A stretch of DNA of 64,000 nucleotides from assembly GCF_027922045.1 (NCBI RefSeq), contig NZ_BSEX01000024.1, positions 62,001 to 126,000 of the forward strand. The letters run 5' to 3'. The DNA is from Microbacterium terregens (GTDB lineage Bacteria > Pseudomonadota > Alphaproteobacteria > Sphingomonadales > Sphingomonadaceae). A program made the translations under genes and the position numbers. The first letter of the stretch is position 1. Every line of letters starts with the position of its first letter. Under the pieces are notes generated by a model. The model did not search any database and was not told the origin of the DNA. It saw only the letters and a program-made list of their open reading frames with translations. Below, piece after piece: positions 8,074-16,506 of the stretch.

Positions 8074-9653
8074 CTGGCCTCCCAAAAGTCGCAGCGGTAG
8101 CGTGTGGCGAAGTCGGTCTCCGTGCGGTCCCCTTCCGGGGAGAACACGCGCACGACCGGCTCGGAGCGGGTGAATGGCGGCCAGTGGGGCAGTGCCTCGC
8201 CCCGCGCGAACGCGCCCCAGAGATCGCGCATCCGCCGCGCAAGCCGGGCCTGTGCAGGGGTGAAGCGCGCGGGATTGGCGAGTACCCAGCGGGTGCCGAA
8301 CACATAGGCGATCTCGCCTGCATGATAGGCGCGCATCGCCATCGGCGCCCAGGGATGCGGGATGGTGAACGGCGCCTCGATGTCGTCGAACCGATAGCCG
8401 TAGACGGGCGCGCGGCCGGCAAGCAGCCGTCGCATGCGATCCGCCGGATGCGCAAAACGTGCGTCGGTAATCAGGGAAGCGAAGGCAAGCTGCGCCTCGC
8501 TGCGGGTCCAGGCGGGATAGCGGGCGAGCACGGCATCGGCGTCCCTGCCCCAGTCCGCGCGCACGCGCGCCTCGAAATCCGCGCGACTGAGGATGCCGAG
8601 GCCGAACACCCGCCCCTCGTCGCTGTTGGTGCCGACGATCACCGGCACCGGCCGATAGCGCCCCTCCGCGAAGGCGCGCGCGGGCTCCTCCGGGATCACC
8701 GCGTCGCCCGAGACCGGACCCCAGCTCCCCGGACCGAGGATGCCGCGCCGGATGGGGGCTGCGCGCGCGATGTCGGCGGCAGGCAGCGCCCGCAGCCGAT
8801 CGAACGCATAGCGGCCGCCCGCGTCGAACCGTTCCGCGAAAACCTCGCCGTCCGCCTGAGCCTCCGCGGCTGCTACGGTGGAGAGCGGGTCCACCGCCAC
8901 GCCGCTTTGCAGGATGGCGCGGTGGAACAGTCCCGCCGCTCCCGGTGAAAGCATCTGGTAGGAGGTGCTCCAGGCCCCGGCGGACTCGCCGAACAGCGTC
9001 ACCTCCCCCGGGTTTCCCCCGAAGGCGGCGACGTTGTCGCGAACCCAGCGGAGGGCCGCCTGCTGATCGAGCAGTCCGAAGTTGCCCGACCCGCCGTCCG
9101 GCTGCTCGGCAGCAAGCGCGGGATGCGCGAGAAAGCCGAAGGCGCCCATCCGGTAGTTGGGCGCGACCACCACCACCTGCTGCTCCGTCGCCAGCAAGCT
9201 GGGGTCGTAATTGTCTGCGGCGCCCAGCGAGAAGGCGCCCCCGTGGAGGAAGACCATCACCGGCCAGCCCCTGATCGGGGCAGTTCCCGGCGGTGTATAG
9301 ACGTTCAGATACAGGCAGTCCTCGCTCCCTGCGACGGGGGCGAACCGGCCCTGGCCGACGCTCTGGACCGCGGGCGACCCGGTATGGGTCGCATCCCGCT
9401 CACCCTGCCACGGCTCGACGGGCTGCGGCGCACGCCAGCGAAGCGCGCCCACCGGCGGCGCCGCATAGGGAATGCCGAGGAACGCCCGGCCGTGCGCCGC
9501 CGCGACGCCCGACAGGAGACCGGACGCGATCCGAACGGTTTCCCGCCTCGCATCGGGCGCCTGGACGAGGTGCGACACCCGCCCGGGATAGACCAACTCG
9601 CCCTGAAGCAACGGCAGCAGACGCTTCCATCTCATCGCGCAAAGCTGGGCCAT
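8070..9653 (-). CDS. Type-B carboxylesterase/lipase
   Basis: An alpha/beta hydrolase of the carboxylesterase type-B family, up to 527 residues. The serine nucleophile lies in LFGESAGAWSTSY, the oxyanion region is VFLHGGAFSLG, the acid is probably the Glu in GTNSDEGRVFG, and the histidine is in AYHAGEIAYVFG. The N-terminal family block GRAFLGIPYAAPPVGALRW is complete. The start is uncertain: the 9653 ATG and a second ATG at 9635 give an extension without signal-peptide character, and a GTG at 9578 would begin close to the conserved region. The native ester is unknown. The gene diverges from xylX. Confidence 0.88.
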   Translation of the reverse strand: MAQLCAMRWKRLLPLLQGELVYPGRVSHLVQAPDARRETVRIASGLLSGVAAAHGRAFLGIPYAAPPVGALRWRAPQPVEPWQGERDATHTGSPAVQSVGQGRFAPVAGSEDCLYLNVYTPPGTAPIRGWPVMVFLHGGAFSLGAADNYDPSLLATEQQVVVVAPNYRMGAFGFLAHPALAAEQPDGGSGNFGLLDQQAALRWVRDNVAAFGGNPGEVTLFGESAGAWSTSYQMLSPGAAGLFHRAILQSGVAVDPLSTVAAAEAQADGEVFAERFDAGGRYAFDRLRALPAADIARAAPIRRGILGPGSWGPVSGDAVIPEEPARAFAEGRYRPVPVIVGTNSDEGRVFGLGILSRADFEARVRADWGRDADAVLARYPAWTRSEAQLAFASLITDARFAHPADRMRRLLAGRAPVYGYRFDDIEAPFTIPHPWAPMAMRAYHAGEIAYVFGTRWVLANPARFTPAQARLARRMRDLWGAFARGEALPHWPPFTRSEPVVRVFSPEGDRTETDFATRYRCDFWEAS

Positions 9654-9736
9654 CGACGAAAGCCCCGCAAGGGGGCGAACTGCGGATGTGGCAGAGCGCC
9701 CGGGCCGGAGGATGACGCATCGGCACCATCGCTCAC

Positions 9737-9773
9737 TTGACGGACCGCTTCACCGTGAACGATACCGCTAACA
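9737..9773 (+). promoter_or_regulatory. Candidate xylX promoter with a LacI-type operator over the -10
   Basis: TTGACG (9737-9742) and GATACC (9761-9766), 18 bp apart, form a plausible sigma-70-type promoter ahead of xylX. The 14-mer at 9760-9773 matches an AGCGCT-centred LacI-family palindrome (TGTTAGCGCTAACA) at 11 of 14 positions; its right half CGCTAACA is perfect. A repressor bound there would cover the -10. This is pattern matching by eye, not a scored search. Confidence 0.45.
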
Positions 9774-9787
9774 GGGACGGAGAGGAC

Positions 9788-10939
9788 ATGACAGAAACTC
9801 AGCACTCGATTCTCGGCGCGCTGCCGGCTGACTGGCGCAGCGCCACCTTGCTCGGCCGCATCGATCGCGGCGACGGCCCCTCCCCCGTGCTGATCAAGGA
9901 CGGCATCGTCCACGACATGGCGCGCGTGGCCCCCACCGTGTCCGCACTGGTCGCACAGGGCGTGACGGATGCGACCGGCGGCGAAGCGATCGGCGACCTG
10001 GAGACGCTGGGCCTCTCGCCCGATGCCGACGCGGCCGTGCGGCTGCTCAGCCCAATCGACCTGCAGTGCGTCAAGGCCGCGGGCGTGACCTTTGCGGTCT
10101 CCGCGCTGGAGCGGGTGATCGAGGAAGGTGCGCGCGGCGACCATGAGCGCGCCGCCGAAGTCCGCACGCGCCTGGAAAGTGCGCTGGGCGGCAGCATCCG
10201 CTCGGTAGTGCCGGGTTCTGCCGAGGCTGCGGTGCTGAAGGATGCGCTGATTGCCGATGGCCTCTGGTCCCAGTATCTGGAGGTCGCGATCGGCCCGGAT
10301 GCCGAGATCTTCACCAAGGCGCCGGTGCTTTCCACCGTCGGCTGGGGCGCCGAGGTCGGCGTCCGTTCCGATTCGACCTGGAACAACCCGGAGCCCGAGG
10401 TCGTGCTGCTTGCCGACGCGAACGGCCGTGCGGTCGGCGCGATCCTGGGCAACGACGTCAACCTGCGCGATTTCGAGGGCCGCTCCGCCCTGCTGCTCGG
10501 CAAGGCCAAGGACAACAATGCGTCCTGCTCGCTCGGGCCGTTCATCCGGCTGTTCGACGACGGCTTCGGCATCGACGACGTGCGTGCGGCCGAAGTGACG
10601 CTGCGGATCGAGGGCGCCGACGGCTACACGCTCGACGGCTACAGCACGATGCGCGAGATCAGCCGCGACCCCGAGACGCTGCTTGCCCAGGCGATGAGCG
10701 AGCATCAGTATCCCGATGGCCTGGTGCTGTTCCTGGGGACGCTGTTCGCGCCCACCCAGGACCGCGATGCGCCGGGTCGGGGCTTCACCCACAAGGTCGG
10801 CGACCAGGTGACGATCGCGAGCGCCCGGCTGGGCACGCTGGTGAACACGGTCACCACCTCCAAGGCGGCAGCGCCGTGGAGCCAGGGCATCGGTGCCCTG
10901 ATGCAGAACCTGGCGCAGCGCGGCCTGCTCGCCCGCTGA
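9788..10939 (+). CDS. xylX: 2-keto-3-deoxy-D-xylonate dehydratase (FAH family)
   Basis: A 383-residue protein of the fumarylacetoacetate hydrolase superfamily that closely resembles, from memory, Caulobacter XylX. Shared stretches include ATLLGRIDRGDGPSPVL, LKDALIADGLWSQYLEVAIG, WNNPEPEVVLL, GNDVNLRDFEGRSALL and the C-terminal LAQRGLL. XylX dehydrates 2-keto-3-deoxy-xylonate to 2-oxoglutarate semialdehyde in the oxidative xylose (Weimberg) pathway. The acidic metal-binding residues are in the PEPEVVLL and NDVNLRD region. ATG 9788 is preferred because GGAGAGG at 9779-9785 precedes it; a longer in-frame TTG start at 9737 would lie inside the probable promoter. xylB follows 33 bp downstream. Related 2,4-diketo-3-deoxy acid hydrolases are the main alternative. 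Confidence 0.88.
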   Translation: MTETQHSILGALPADWRSATLLGRIDRGDGPSPVLIKDGIVHDMARVAPTVSALVAQGVTDATGGEAIGDLETLGLSPDADAAVRLLSPIDLQCVKAAGVTFAVSALERVIEEGARGDHERAAEVRTRLESALGGSIRSVVPGSAEAAVLKDALIADGLWSQYLEVAIGPDAEIFTKAPVLSTVGWGAEVGVRSDSTWNNPEPEVVLLADANGRAVGAILGNDVNLRDFEGRSALLLGKAKDNNASCSLGPFIRLFDDGFGIDDVRAAEVTLRIEGADGYTLDGYSTMREISRDPETLLAQAMSEHQYPDGLVLFLGTLFAPTQDRDAPGRGFTHKVGDQVTIASARLGTLVNTVTTSKAAAPWSQGIGALMQNLAQRGLLAR

Positions 10940-10972
10940 GCGCCGCTAGAACATCAGTTGAGAAGGATTTCC

Positions 10973-11758
10973 GTGTTGCAGCAAACGAGTACGGCCGAAC
11001 GGCGGGCGATCTACCCAAGCCTGAAGAACAAGCGGGTGATCGTCACCGGCGGCGGCTCGGGGATCGGCAAAGGGCTGACCGAAGCGTTCGTGGCCCAGGG
11101 TGCACGCGTCGCCTTCGTCGATATCGCCCAAGAAGCGAGCCAGCAGCTGGTCGCGCGCCTTTCGCAGGACGCGGAGCATGCCCCGCGCTTCTTCCGCTGC
11201 GACCTGACCGACATCGCGGCGCTGCGCGCCTGCTTTGCGGAGATGGAAGCCGAGCTCGGCGGCGTCGACATCCTGATCAACAATGCCGGCAATGACGATC
11301 GTCATACGGTGGAGCAGGTCACCCCGGAATATTGGGACGAGCGGCTGGCGGTGAACCTGCGCCACCAGTTTTTCGCCGCGCAGGCGGTGGCTCCGGCGAT
11401 GAAGCGGAACGGCGGCGGCGTGATCCTGAACTTCGGTTCGATCAGCTGGCACCTCGCGCTGCCCGAACTGGTGCTCTACCAGACCTCCAAGGCGGCGATC
11501 GAGGGGCTCACGCGCAGCCTGGCCCGCGACCTGGGTCGTGAGAACATCCGCGTGAACACCATCGTTCCCGGCAACGTCCAGACGCCCCGGCAGGAGCGCT
11601 GGTACACGCCCGAAGGCGAGGCTGAGATCATTGCGGGCCAATGCCTGAACGGCCGCATCCAGCCCTCGGACGTGGCAGCCCTGGTGCTGTTCCTGGCGTC
11701 CGACGATGCCCGGATGTGCACGGGCCACGACTATTTCATCGACGCCGGCTGGCGCTGA
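10973..11758 (+). CDS. xylB: D-xylose 1-dehydrogenase (SDR family)
   Basis: A 261-residue short-chain dehydrogenase that should oxidise D-xylose to xylonolactone with NAD, the first Weimberg step. The cofactor motif TGGGSGIG follows residue 20, NNAG is in place, and the catalytic Ser-Tyr-Lys are in NFGSISWH and YQTSK. Distinctive stretches NNAGNDDRH, NLRHQFF, VPGNVQTPRQERWYTPEG and CTGHDYFIDAGWR match my memory of Caulobacter XylB. The GTG at 10973 is chosen because AGAAGGA at 10961-10967 precedes it. It is co-directional with xylX 33 bp upstream and probably in one transcript, which ends at the hairpin at 11784. L-arabinose or another aldose is possible as the substrate. Confidence 0.88.
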   Translation: MLQQTSTAERRAIYPSLKNKRVIVTGGGSGIGKGLTEAFVAQGARVAFVDIAQEASQQLVARLSQDAEHAPRFFRCDLTDIAALRACFAEMEAELGGVDILINNAGNDDRHTVEQVTPEYWDERLAVNLRHQFFAAQAVAPAMKRNGGGVILNFGSISWHLALPELVLYQTSKAAIEGLTRSLARDLGRENIRVNTIVPGNVQTPRQERWYTPEGEAEIIAGQCLNGRIQPSDVAALVLFLASDDARMCTGHDYFIDAGWR

Positions 11759-11783
11759 GGCGTCATCAAGCAGGTGGAACGGA

Positions 11784-11818
11784 GGGGGCCTGGATGCGAA
11801 GCGTCCGGGCCCCTTTTG
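11784..11818. terminator. Hairpin terminator between convergent xylB and lacI-type genes
   Basis: GGGGCCTGGA (11785-11794) pairs with TCCGGGCCCC (11804-11813) around a nine-base loop, followed by TTTT on the plus strand. It should terminate xylXB transcription and may also stop readthrough from the minus-strand regulator gene. Confidence 0.8.
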
Positions 11819-12913
11819 CTATCGCCCGGCGCGAACCACGACGCGCGGCCGCTTGCGCGGCGAGGCATCGGACTGGCGCCGGATCAGGGTGTAGTCGAGG
11901 ACGAGGCGGCGAGCCGCCTCCCCGTTTCCGGCGCGGCGCGCACGGATCCGTTCGGCAAGCAGGTCCACTGCGGCACGCGACATGTCCGCGATCGGTTGAT
12001 GGATCGTGGTGAGCTCCGGCCAGATGGTGGTCGCAAGCGCGCTGTCGTCAAACCCGCAGACCGTCAGGTCACCCGGCACGTCCAGCCCGCGGCGGTGCGC
12101 CACGGCGACCGTGGCTGCGGCCATGTCGTCGTTGCTCGCGAAGACCGCCGTCGGCCGGGGCTGCAAGTCGAGCAGGGTCTCGGCCGCATCGAGACCGGAC
12201 CGATAGGTGAAGAGCGCCGCCACCTCGAGTGCCGGATCGTGCGGGATGCCCGCTTCCGCCAGCGCGGCGCGATACCCCTCCAGCCGCAGGGCGCTGGCGG
12301 TCTGGTTCGGATTGCCGATGATAAAGCCGATGCGGGCATGGCCGAGCGACAGCAGGTGCCGCGTCATCGCATGGGCGGCGGCACGGTCGTCGATGGAGAC
12401 CGCAGTGGCGTCCTCCGGTGGCTTTCCCGTCGCCACGACCACGGTCGGGACGCCCTCTTCCGCCAGATAGTCCAGCACCGCGCGCGAATCGCACAGCGGA
12501 GGGGGGAGGATGATGCCGTCGATGCCAGCGACGAGCCGCTGCACCACGCGCCGCTCGTCGCCGTCGCCTTCGCATTTCTCCACCACCAGCTGGATGTCGC
12601 TGCGCCCGGCCTGGTCGACGCTCCCGACCAGGAACTCGCTGAGATAGGCGGCGCTGGGATTGCTGTAGAGCAGCGCCATCCGAAGCTGCGCGGCCCCCGC
12701 CAGGCTGCGCGCCGCCCGGTTGGGCGCATAGTTCAGGTCGGAAATCGCCTGAACCACCGTCTCCCGAGTGGTGTCCCGGACACTTCCTTCGCCGTTGATG
12801 ACGCGCGAGACCGTCATGGTGGAAACCCCGGCGCGCGCCGCGACGTCCGAGATCGTCGGCGCGCCGCTCTGGCGAGCGCTCCGCGCCCTGGGTTTCCTGT
12901 TGCTCTCTCGCAT
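11819..12913 (-). CDS. LacI-family transcriptional regulator
   Basis: A 364-residue LacI/GalR regulator. The DNA-binding head has PTISDVAARAGVSTMTVSRV and NYAPNRAARSLAG, and the hinge is followed by a periplasmic-binding-like sugar-sensing core containing FIIGNPNQTASALRLEGYRAAL and FASNDDMAAATV. ATG 12913 is chosen because the basic tail plus helix-turn-helix begins at once; longer open reading upstream runs into the divergent GH3 promoter region. Position between xylXB and the GH3-SGNH pair suggests it represses one or both in response to a hemicellulose sugar. The inducer is not deducible from sequence alone. Confidence 0.92.
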   Translation of the reverse strand: MRESNRKPRARSARQSGAPTISDVAARAGVSTMTVSRVINGEGSVRDTTRETVVQAISDLNYAPNRAARSLAGAAQLRMALLYSNPSAAYLSEFLVGSVDQAGRSDIQLVVEKCEGDGDERRVVQRLVAGIDGIILPPPLCDSRAVLDYLAEEGVPTVVVATGKPPEDATAVSIDDRAAAHAMTRHLLSLGHARIGFIIGNPNQTASALRLEGYRAALAEAGIPHDPALEVAALFTYRSGLDAAETLLDLQPRPTAVFASNDDMAAATVAVAHRRGLDVPGDLTVCGFDDSALATTIWPELTTIHQPIADMSRAAVDLLAERIRARRAGNGEAARRLVLDYTLIRRQSDASPRKRPRVVVRAGR

Positions 12914-12963
12914 GTTGCGGCTGATGAAGCATCTGCGGCAGCCGCCGCCAAGCCCAGAAAGGG

Positions 12964-12975
12964 TTGCGAACGCAA
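12964..12975. promoter_or_regulatory. Candidate operator palindrome between the lacI-type and GH3 genes
   Basis: TTGCG-AA-CGCAA forms a perfect 5-bp inverted repeat in the 148-bp divergent region. Its position suits autoregulation and control of the GH3 gene. It differs from the candidate site at xylX, so one regulator binding both is not supported by the sequences alone. Confidence 0.3.
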
Positions 12976-13061
12976 AGATTTTCAGATGGCACGCTTTAAG
13001 TCCACATAGCGGGACAAGGTGCGCCGGTGTGCCGAACACGGCAACAGGGAGGGAGAGGTAG

Positions 13062-15530
13062 ATGAACAGGGTATCGACGCTGCGTGGACTGCTCGCCGGT
13101 GCGGCGATCTTCGCGACTCCGGTGGTGGCACAGCAGGCGAACCAGCCCGCTCCCGGGCCGCAGGCGAGCACCGCCCACCCGGATCGCTGGCCGGCCGCCA
13201 AGAGCCCCGACCTCATCGATCCAGCCACCGAAGCGTTCGTCACCCGCCTGATGGCTTCCATGTCGCTGGAGGAGAAGGTCGGCCAGATGATCCAGGCCGA
13301 TACCAGCGCGATCACGCCGGAGGACCTGCGCCGCTACCCGCTGGGGAGCATCCTGGCCGGCGGCAGCTCGCCGCCGCTGGGGGCCCCCGATCGCTCGCCG
13401 GCAGCGCCGTGGGTCGCGACCAGCCATGCGTTCAACAAGGTCGCGCTGGAGAAGCGCCCCGGCCATGTGCCGATCCCGCTGATGTTCGGCATTGACGCGG
13501 TGCACGGCAACAACAATGTCGTCGGCGCGACGATCTTTCCCCACAACAGCGCGCTGGGCGCGATGCGCGATCCTGACCTGATCCGGCGGATCGGCGCGGC
13601 GACGGCGGCCGAGACGGCAGCGGCGGGCTTCGACTGGGCGTTCGGGCCGACGCTGGCGGTGCCGCAGGACGATCGCTGGGGCCGTGCGTTCGAAGGCTAT
13701 TCGGAGGATCCCGCCGTGGTCCGCTCCTACGCCGGGGCGATGATCGAGGGGTTGCAGGGGCGCGGGAAGGCGACGGGCGGCGGCAAGGGGCCGATCCAGC
13801 AGGGCCATGTCTCCGCGAGCGTGAAGCACTTCCTGGGAGACGGCGGCACCAAGGACGGCGTCGACCAGGGCGACACGCAGGTCGACGAGGAGACGCTGAT
13901 CCGCATCCACAACGCGGGCTACCCGGCCGCGGTGAACGCCGGCACGATGACGATGATGGCATCGTTCAGCAGCTGGAACGGCGCCAAGATGCACGGCAAC
14001 AAGTCGCTGCTGACGGACGTACTGAAGGGCCGGATGGGCTTCGACGGCTTCGTCGTCGGCGACTGGAACGGCCATGGCCAGATCCCGGGCTGCACCAACG
14101 CCGACTGCCCGGCGACCTTCAACGCCGGGCTGGACATGGCGATGGCGCCGGACAGCTGGAAGGGCTTGTTCGAGACCACCGTCGCGGCGGCAAAGGACGG
14201 CCGCATCCCGATGGCGCGCATCGACGATGCCGTGCGCCGCATCCTGCGGGTGAAGGCGAAGCTGGGCCTGTTCGATCCTGCGCGCCCCTATGAAACGCGG
14301 GCCGACGTGTTCGGATCGGCAGAGCACCGGGCGGTTGCCCGCGAGGCCGTGGCCAAGAGCCTGGTGCTGCTGAAGAACACCGGCGTGCTGCCGATCAAGG
14401 CGAGCGCGAACATCCTGGTCGCAGGCGACGCCGCCGACGACATCGGCCGCCAGTCGGGCGGCTGGACGCTGAGCTGGCAGGGCGACGGCAACACCAATGC
14501 GGACTTCCCGAACGGCCAGTCGATCTATGCCGGCATCGCCCAGGCGGTGAAGGCCGGCGGCGGCACCGCAACGCTGAGCGCCAACGGCAGCTTCACGAAG
14601 AAGCCGGACGTCGCGATCGTCGTGTTCGGCGAGATGCCCTATGCGGAGATGCGGGGCGACGTTCGCACGCTGGAGTTCCAGCCGGGCGACAAGCAGGCGC
14701 TCGACCTGCTGAAGAAGCTGAAGGCTGCGGGCGTGCCGACCGTGTCCGTCTTTCTCTCCGGCCGTCCGATGTGGGTCAATCCGGAGATCAACCAGTCGGA
14801 TGCGTTCGTCGCCGCCTGGTTGCCCGGCACCGAGGGCGCAGGCGTGGCCGACGTGCTGGTGGGCGACCGCGACGGGCGGCCGCGCCGCGACTTTGCAGGC
14901 AAGCTCGCCTTCAGCTGGCCGAAGACCGCGGGGCAGTTCACCCTCAACAAGGGTGCGCCCGGCTATGACCCGCTATTCCCGTTCGGCTATGGCCTGTCCT
15001 ACGCGCGCGGCGGAACCGTCCCGCGGCTGGCGGAAGTCGCGGGTGTGGACGCAAGCCTCGGCAACACCAGCCTTTACTTCGCGCGCGGCCAGGTGCCTGC
15101 CCCGTTCAAGCTGGCAGCCGATGCAGGCGTCACCGTCACGGCGGTCGACGGGCCGCAGACCCAGGAAGGCGCGCGCCAGTTCAGCTGGAACGGCGCTGGG
15201 AGCGTGCGGATCACCGGGCCGGAAATCGACCTGACGCGCGAGACCAACGCCGACCTGCTGCTGCAGGTGACCTATCGCGTCGGCGCGCCCGCAAAGGGGC
15301 CGGTCACGCTAGGCTTCGGCGCCGGCCGCATTGACGCACGCACCCTGTTCGGCGCGGCAGGCGCCAACTGGCGGACGGTGCGGGTGCCGCTCAAATGCTT
15401 CCGCGACAAGGGGGCTGACGTGGCCAAGGTGGGCGAGGTCTTCTCCGTCACCAGCAGCGCGCCGCTACGCTTCGCGATCGCCGACCTCCGGCTGGTGACC
15501 GACCCCGCCGGCGCCGTCTGCCCGAACTGA
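13062..15530 (+). CDS. Secreted glycoside hydrolase family 3 enzyme (beta-glucosidase/exo-glucanase type)
   Basis: An 822-residue GH3 protein with a signal peptide ending near VVAQQ at residue 25. The (beta/alpha)8 domain contains FGIDAVHGNNNVVGATIFP, and the nucleophile is Asp334 in VVGDWNGHG. The alpha/beta sandwich domain follows (VLLKNTGVLPI, WLPGTEGAGVADVL, FPFGYGLSY). A C-terminal extension of about 150 residues resembles the galactose-binding-like domain of ExoP-type exo-1,3/1,4-beta-glucanases. It should remove terminal beta-linked glucose or xylose from oligosaccharides in the periplasm. An SGNH esterase gene follows 18 bp downstream, and a LacI-type regulator is divergent. Confidence 0.93.
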   Translation: MNRVSTLRGLLAGAAIFATPVVAQQANQPAPGPQASTAHPDRWPAAKSPDLIDPATEAFVTRLMASMSLEEKVGQMIQADTSAITPEDLRRYPLGSILAGGSSPPLGAPDRSPAAPWVATSHAFNKVALEKRPGHVPIPLMFGIDAVHGNNNVVGATIFPHNSALGAMRDPDLIRRIGAATAAETAAAGFDWAFGPTLAVPQDDRWGRAFEGYSEDPAVVRSYAGAMIEGLQGRGKATGGGKGPIQQGHVSASVKHFLGDGGTKDGVDQGDTQVDEETLIRIHNAGYPAAVNAGTMTMMASFSSWNGAKMHGNKSLLTDVLKGRMGFDGFVVGDWNGHGQIPGCTNADCPATFNAGLDMAMAPDSWKGLFETTVAAAKDGRIPMARIDDAVRRILRVKAKLGLFDPARPYETRADVFGSAEHRAVAREAVAKSLVLLKNTGVLPIKASANILVAGDAADDIGRQSGGWTLSWQGDGNTNADFPNGQSIYAGIAQAVKAGGGTATLSANGSFTKKPDVAIVVFGEMPYAEMRGDVRTLEFQPGDKQALDLLKKLKAAGVPTVSVFLSGRPMWVNPEINQSDAFVAAWLPGTEGAGVADVLVGDRDGRPRRDFAGKLAFSWPKTAGQFTLNKGAPGYDPLFPFGYGLSYARGGTVPRLAEVAGVDASLGNTSLYFARGQVPAPFKLAADAGVTVTAVDGPQTQEGARQFSWNGAGSVRITGPEIDLTRETNADLLLQVTYRVGAPAKGPVTLGFGAGRIDARTLFGAAGANWRTVRVPLKCFRDKGADVAKVGEVFSVTSSAPLRFAIADLRLVTDPAGAVCPN

Positions 15531-15548
15531 TCCTTGCGGAGGCCCGTG

Positions 15549-16343
15549 ATGAACCATGCTGTCCGTCTGTTCTTGGTGCCGCTTCTCCTGGCGGCACCTG
15601 CCTCTGCCCAGGTGAAGCTTCCGGGCGATCCCCATGCCAGCGATCCCGTGGGGATTGTCGCGGACCCCTGCCCCAGCCGTGCCGAGGAGACCGATCCCGA
15701 GGGACGTGAGATGCGCAAGCTGCACCAGGTAACGCGCGACTGGGCGCAGTTGTGCCGCTACCACCGCGACAATGCTGCGGTCCGCGGGCAGCCGGTCAGC
15801 GTCGTCTTCATGGGCGACAGCATCACCGACGGCTGGATCAAGGGCGATCCCGATTTCTTCAAGGAGGGCCGCATCGACCGCGGCATCGGGGGGCAGACCA
15901 CGCCACAGATGCTGGTGCGCTTTCGTGAGGATGTGATCGCGCTGAAGCCCAAGGCGGTGCACATCATGGCCGGCACCAACGACATCGCCGGCAACACCGG
16001 AGCCGCGACCATGGCGATGGTCCAGGGCAACATCCAGGGCATGGCCGAACTGGCGCGGGCCAACGGCATCAAGGTGATCCTGGCCTCGATCCCCCCTGCC
16101 GCCGCGTTCCCATGGAGCCCCGACAAGCGGCCGGCGCCGCAGATCGCGGAGATGAATGCATGGCTGAAGCGCTATGCGGCAGCCGAAGGCTTCACCTATG
16201 TCGATTACCACCCGGCGCTCGCAACGGCCGAGGGCGCGATGAAGCCGGGGTTCGCTAACGACGGAGTGCACCCGACGCCAGCCGGCTATGCGGCAATGCG
16301 GCCGGTGGCGCTGGAGGCGATCCGGCGGACGCTGGGCAAGTGA
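15549..16343 (+). CDS. Secreted SGNH/GDSL-family esterase
   Basis: A 264-residue hydrolase with a signal peptide ending APASAQ at residue 21. The SGNH blocks are present in order: FMGDSITDGW with the nucleophile Ser, the block II glycine in GIGGQT, GTNDIAGN with the block III Asn, and DGVHPTPAGY with Asp and His. ATG 15549 is preferred because GCGGAGG at 15536-15542 is well placed. It lies 18 bp after the GH3 gene and probably shares its transcript, so removal of acetyl or other ester groups from plant oligosaccharides is a reasonable inference. Acetylxylan esterase or lysophospholipase-like activity cannot be separated by sequence here. Confidence 0.88.
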   Translation: MNHAVRLFLVPLLLAAPASAQVKLPGDPHASDPVGIVADPCPSRAEETDPEGREMRKLHQVTRDWAQLCRYHRDNAAVRGQPVSVVFMGDSITDGWIKGDPDFFKEGRIDRGIGGQTTPQMLVRFREDVIALKPKAVHIMAGTNDIAGNTGAATMAMVQGNIQGMAELARANGIKVILASIPPAAAFPWSPDKRPAPQIAEMNAWLKRYAAAEGFTYVDYHPALATAEGAMKPGFANDGVHPTPAGYAAMRPVALEAIRRTLGK

Positions 16344-16375
16344 CTTCGCGGACCGGGTGAAGCGGCCTGCTGACG

Positions 16376-16459
16376 CCGTATACCCGCGCCGGCGCGGATA
16401 CTTGGCCAAGCAAAACGGAGCGTATTGCTCGGCACCTAGGCTCCTGCCTTCGCAGGAGC
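16376..16459. repeat. Pair of REP-like hairpins at a convergent gene junction
   Basis: Two palindromes lie between the convergent SGNH and PLP genes. CCGCGCC/GGCGCGG (16384-16397) is bordered by GTAT and ATAC. GCTCCTGC-CTTC-GCAGGAGC (16440-16459) is perfect with a four-base loop. Neither has a clear U-tract. Paired hairpins at gene ends are typical of repetitive extragenic palindromes; copy number elsewhere is unknown. Confidence 0.55.
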
Positions 16460-16506
16460 ACGGAAATTTGCAGCCGAACGCTTTGGTTTTGCTGCGTTTT
16501 GGAACC

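Noticed and set aside
9737..9787. A longer N-terminus for XylX starting at TTG 9737
   Set aside because: The stretch overlaps a good promoter and operator and lacks a ribosome-binding site; ATG 9788 has GGAGAGG and the family start.
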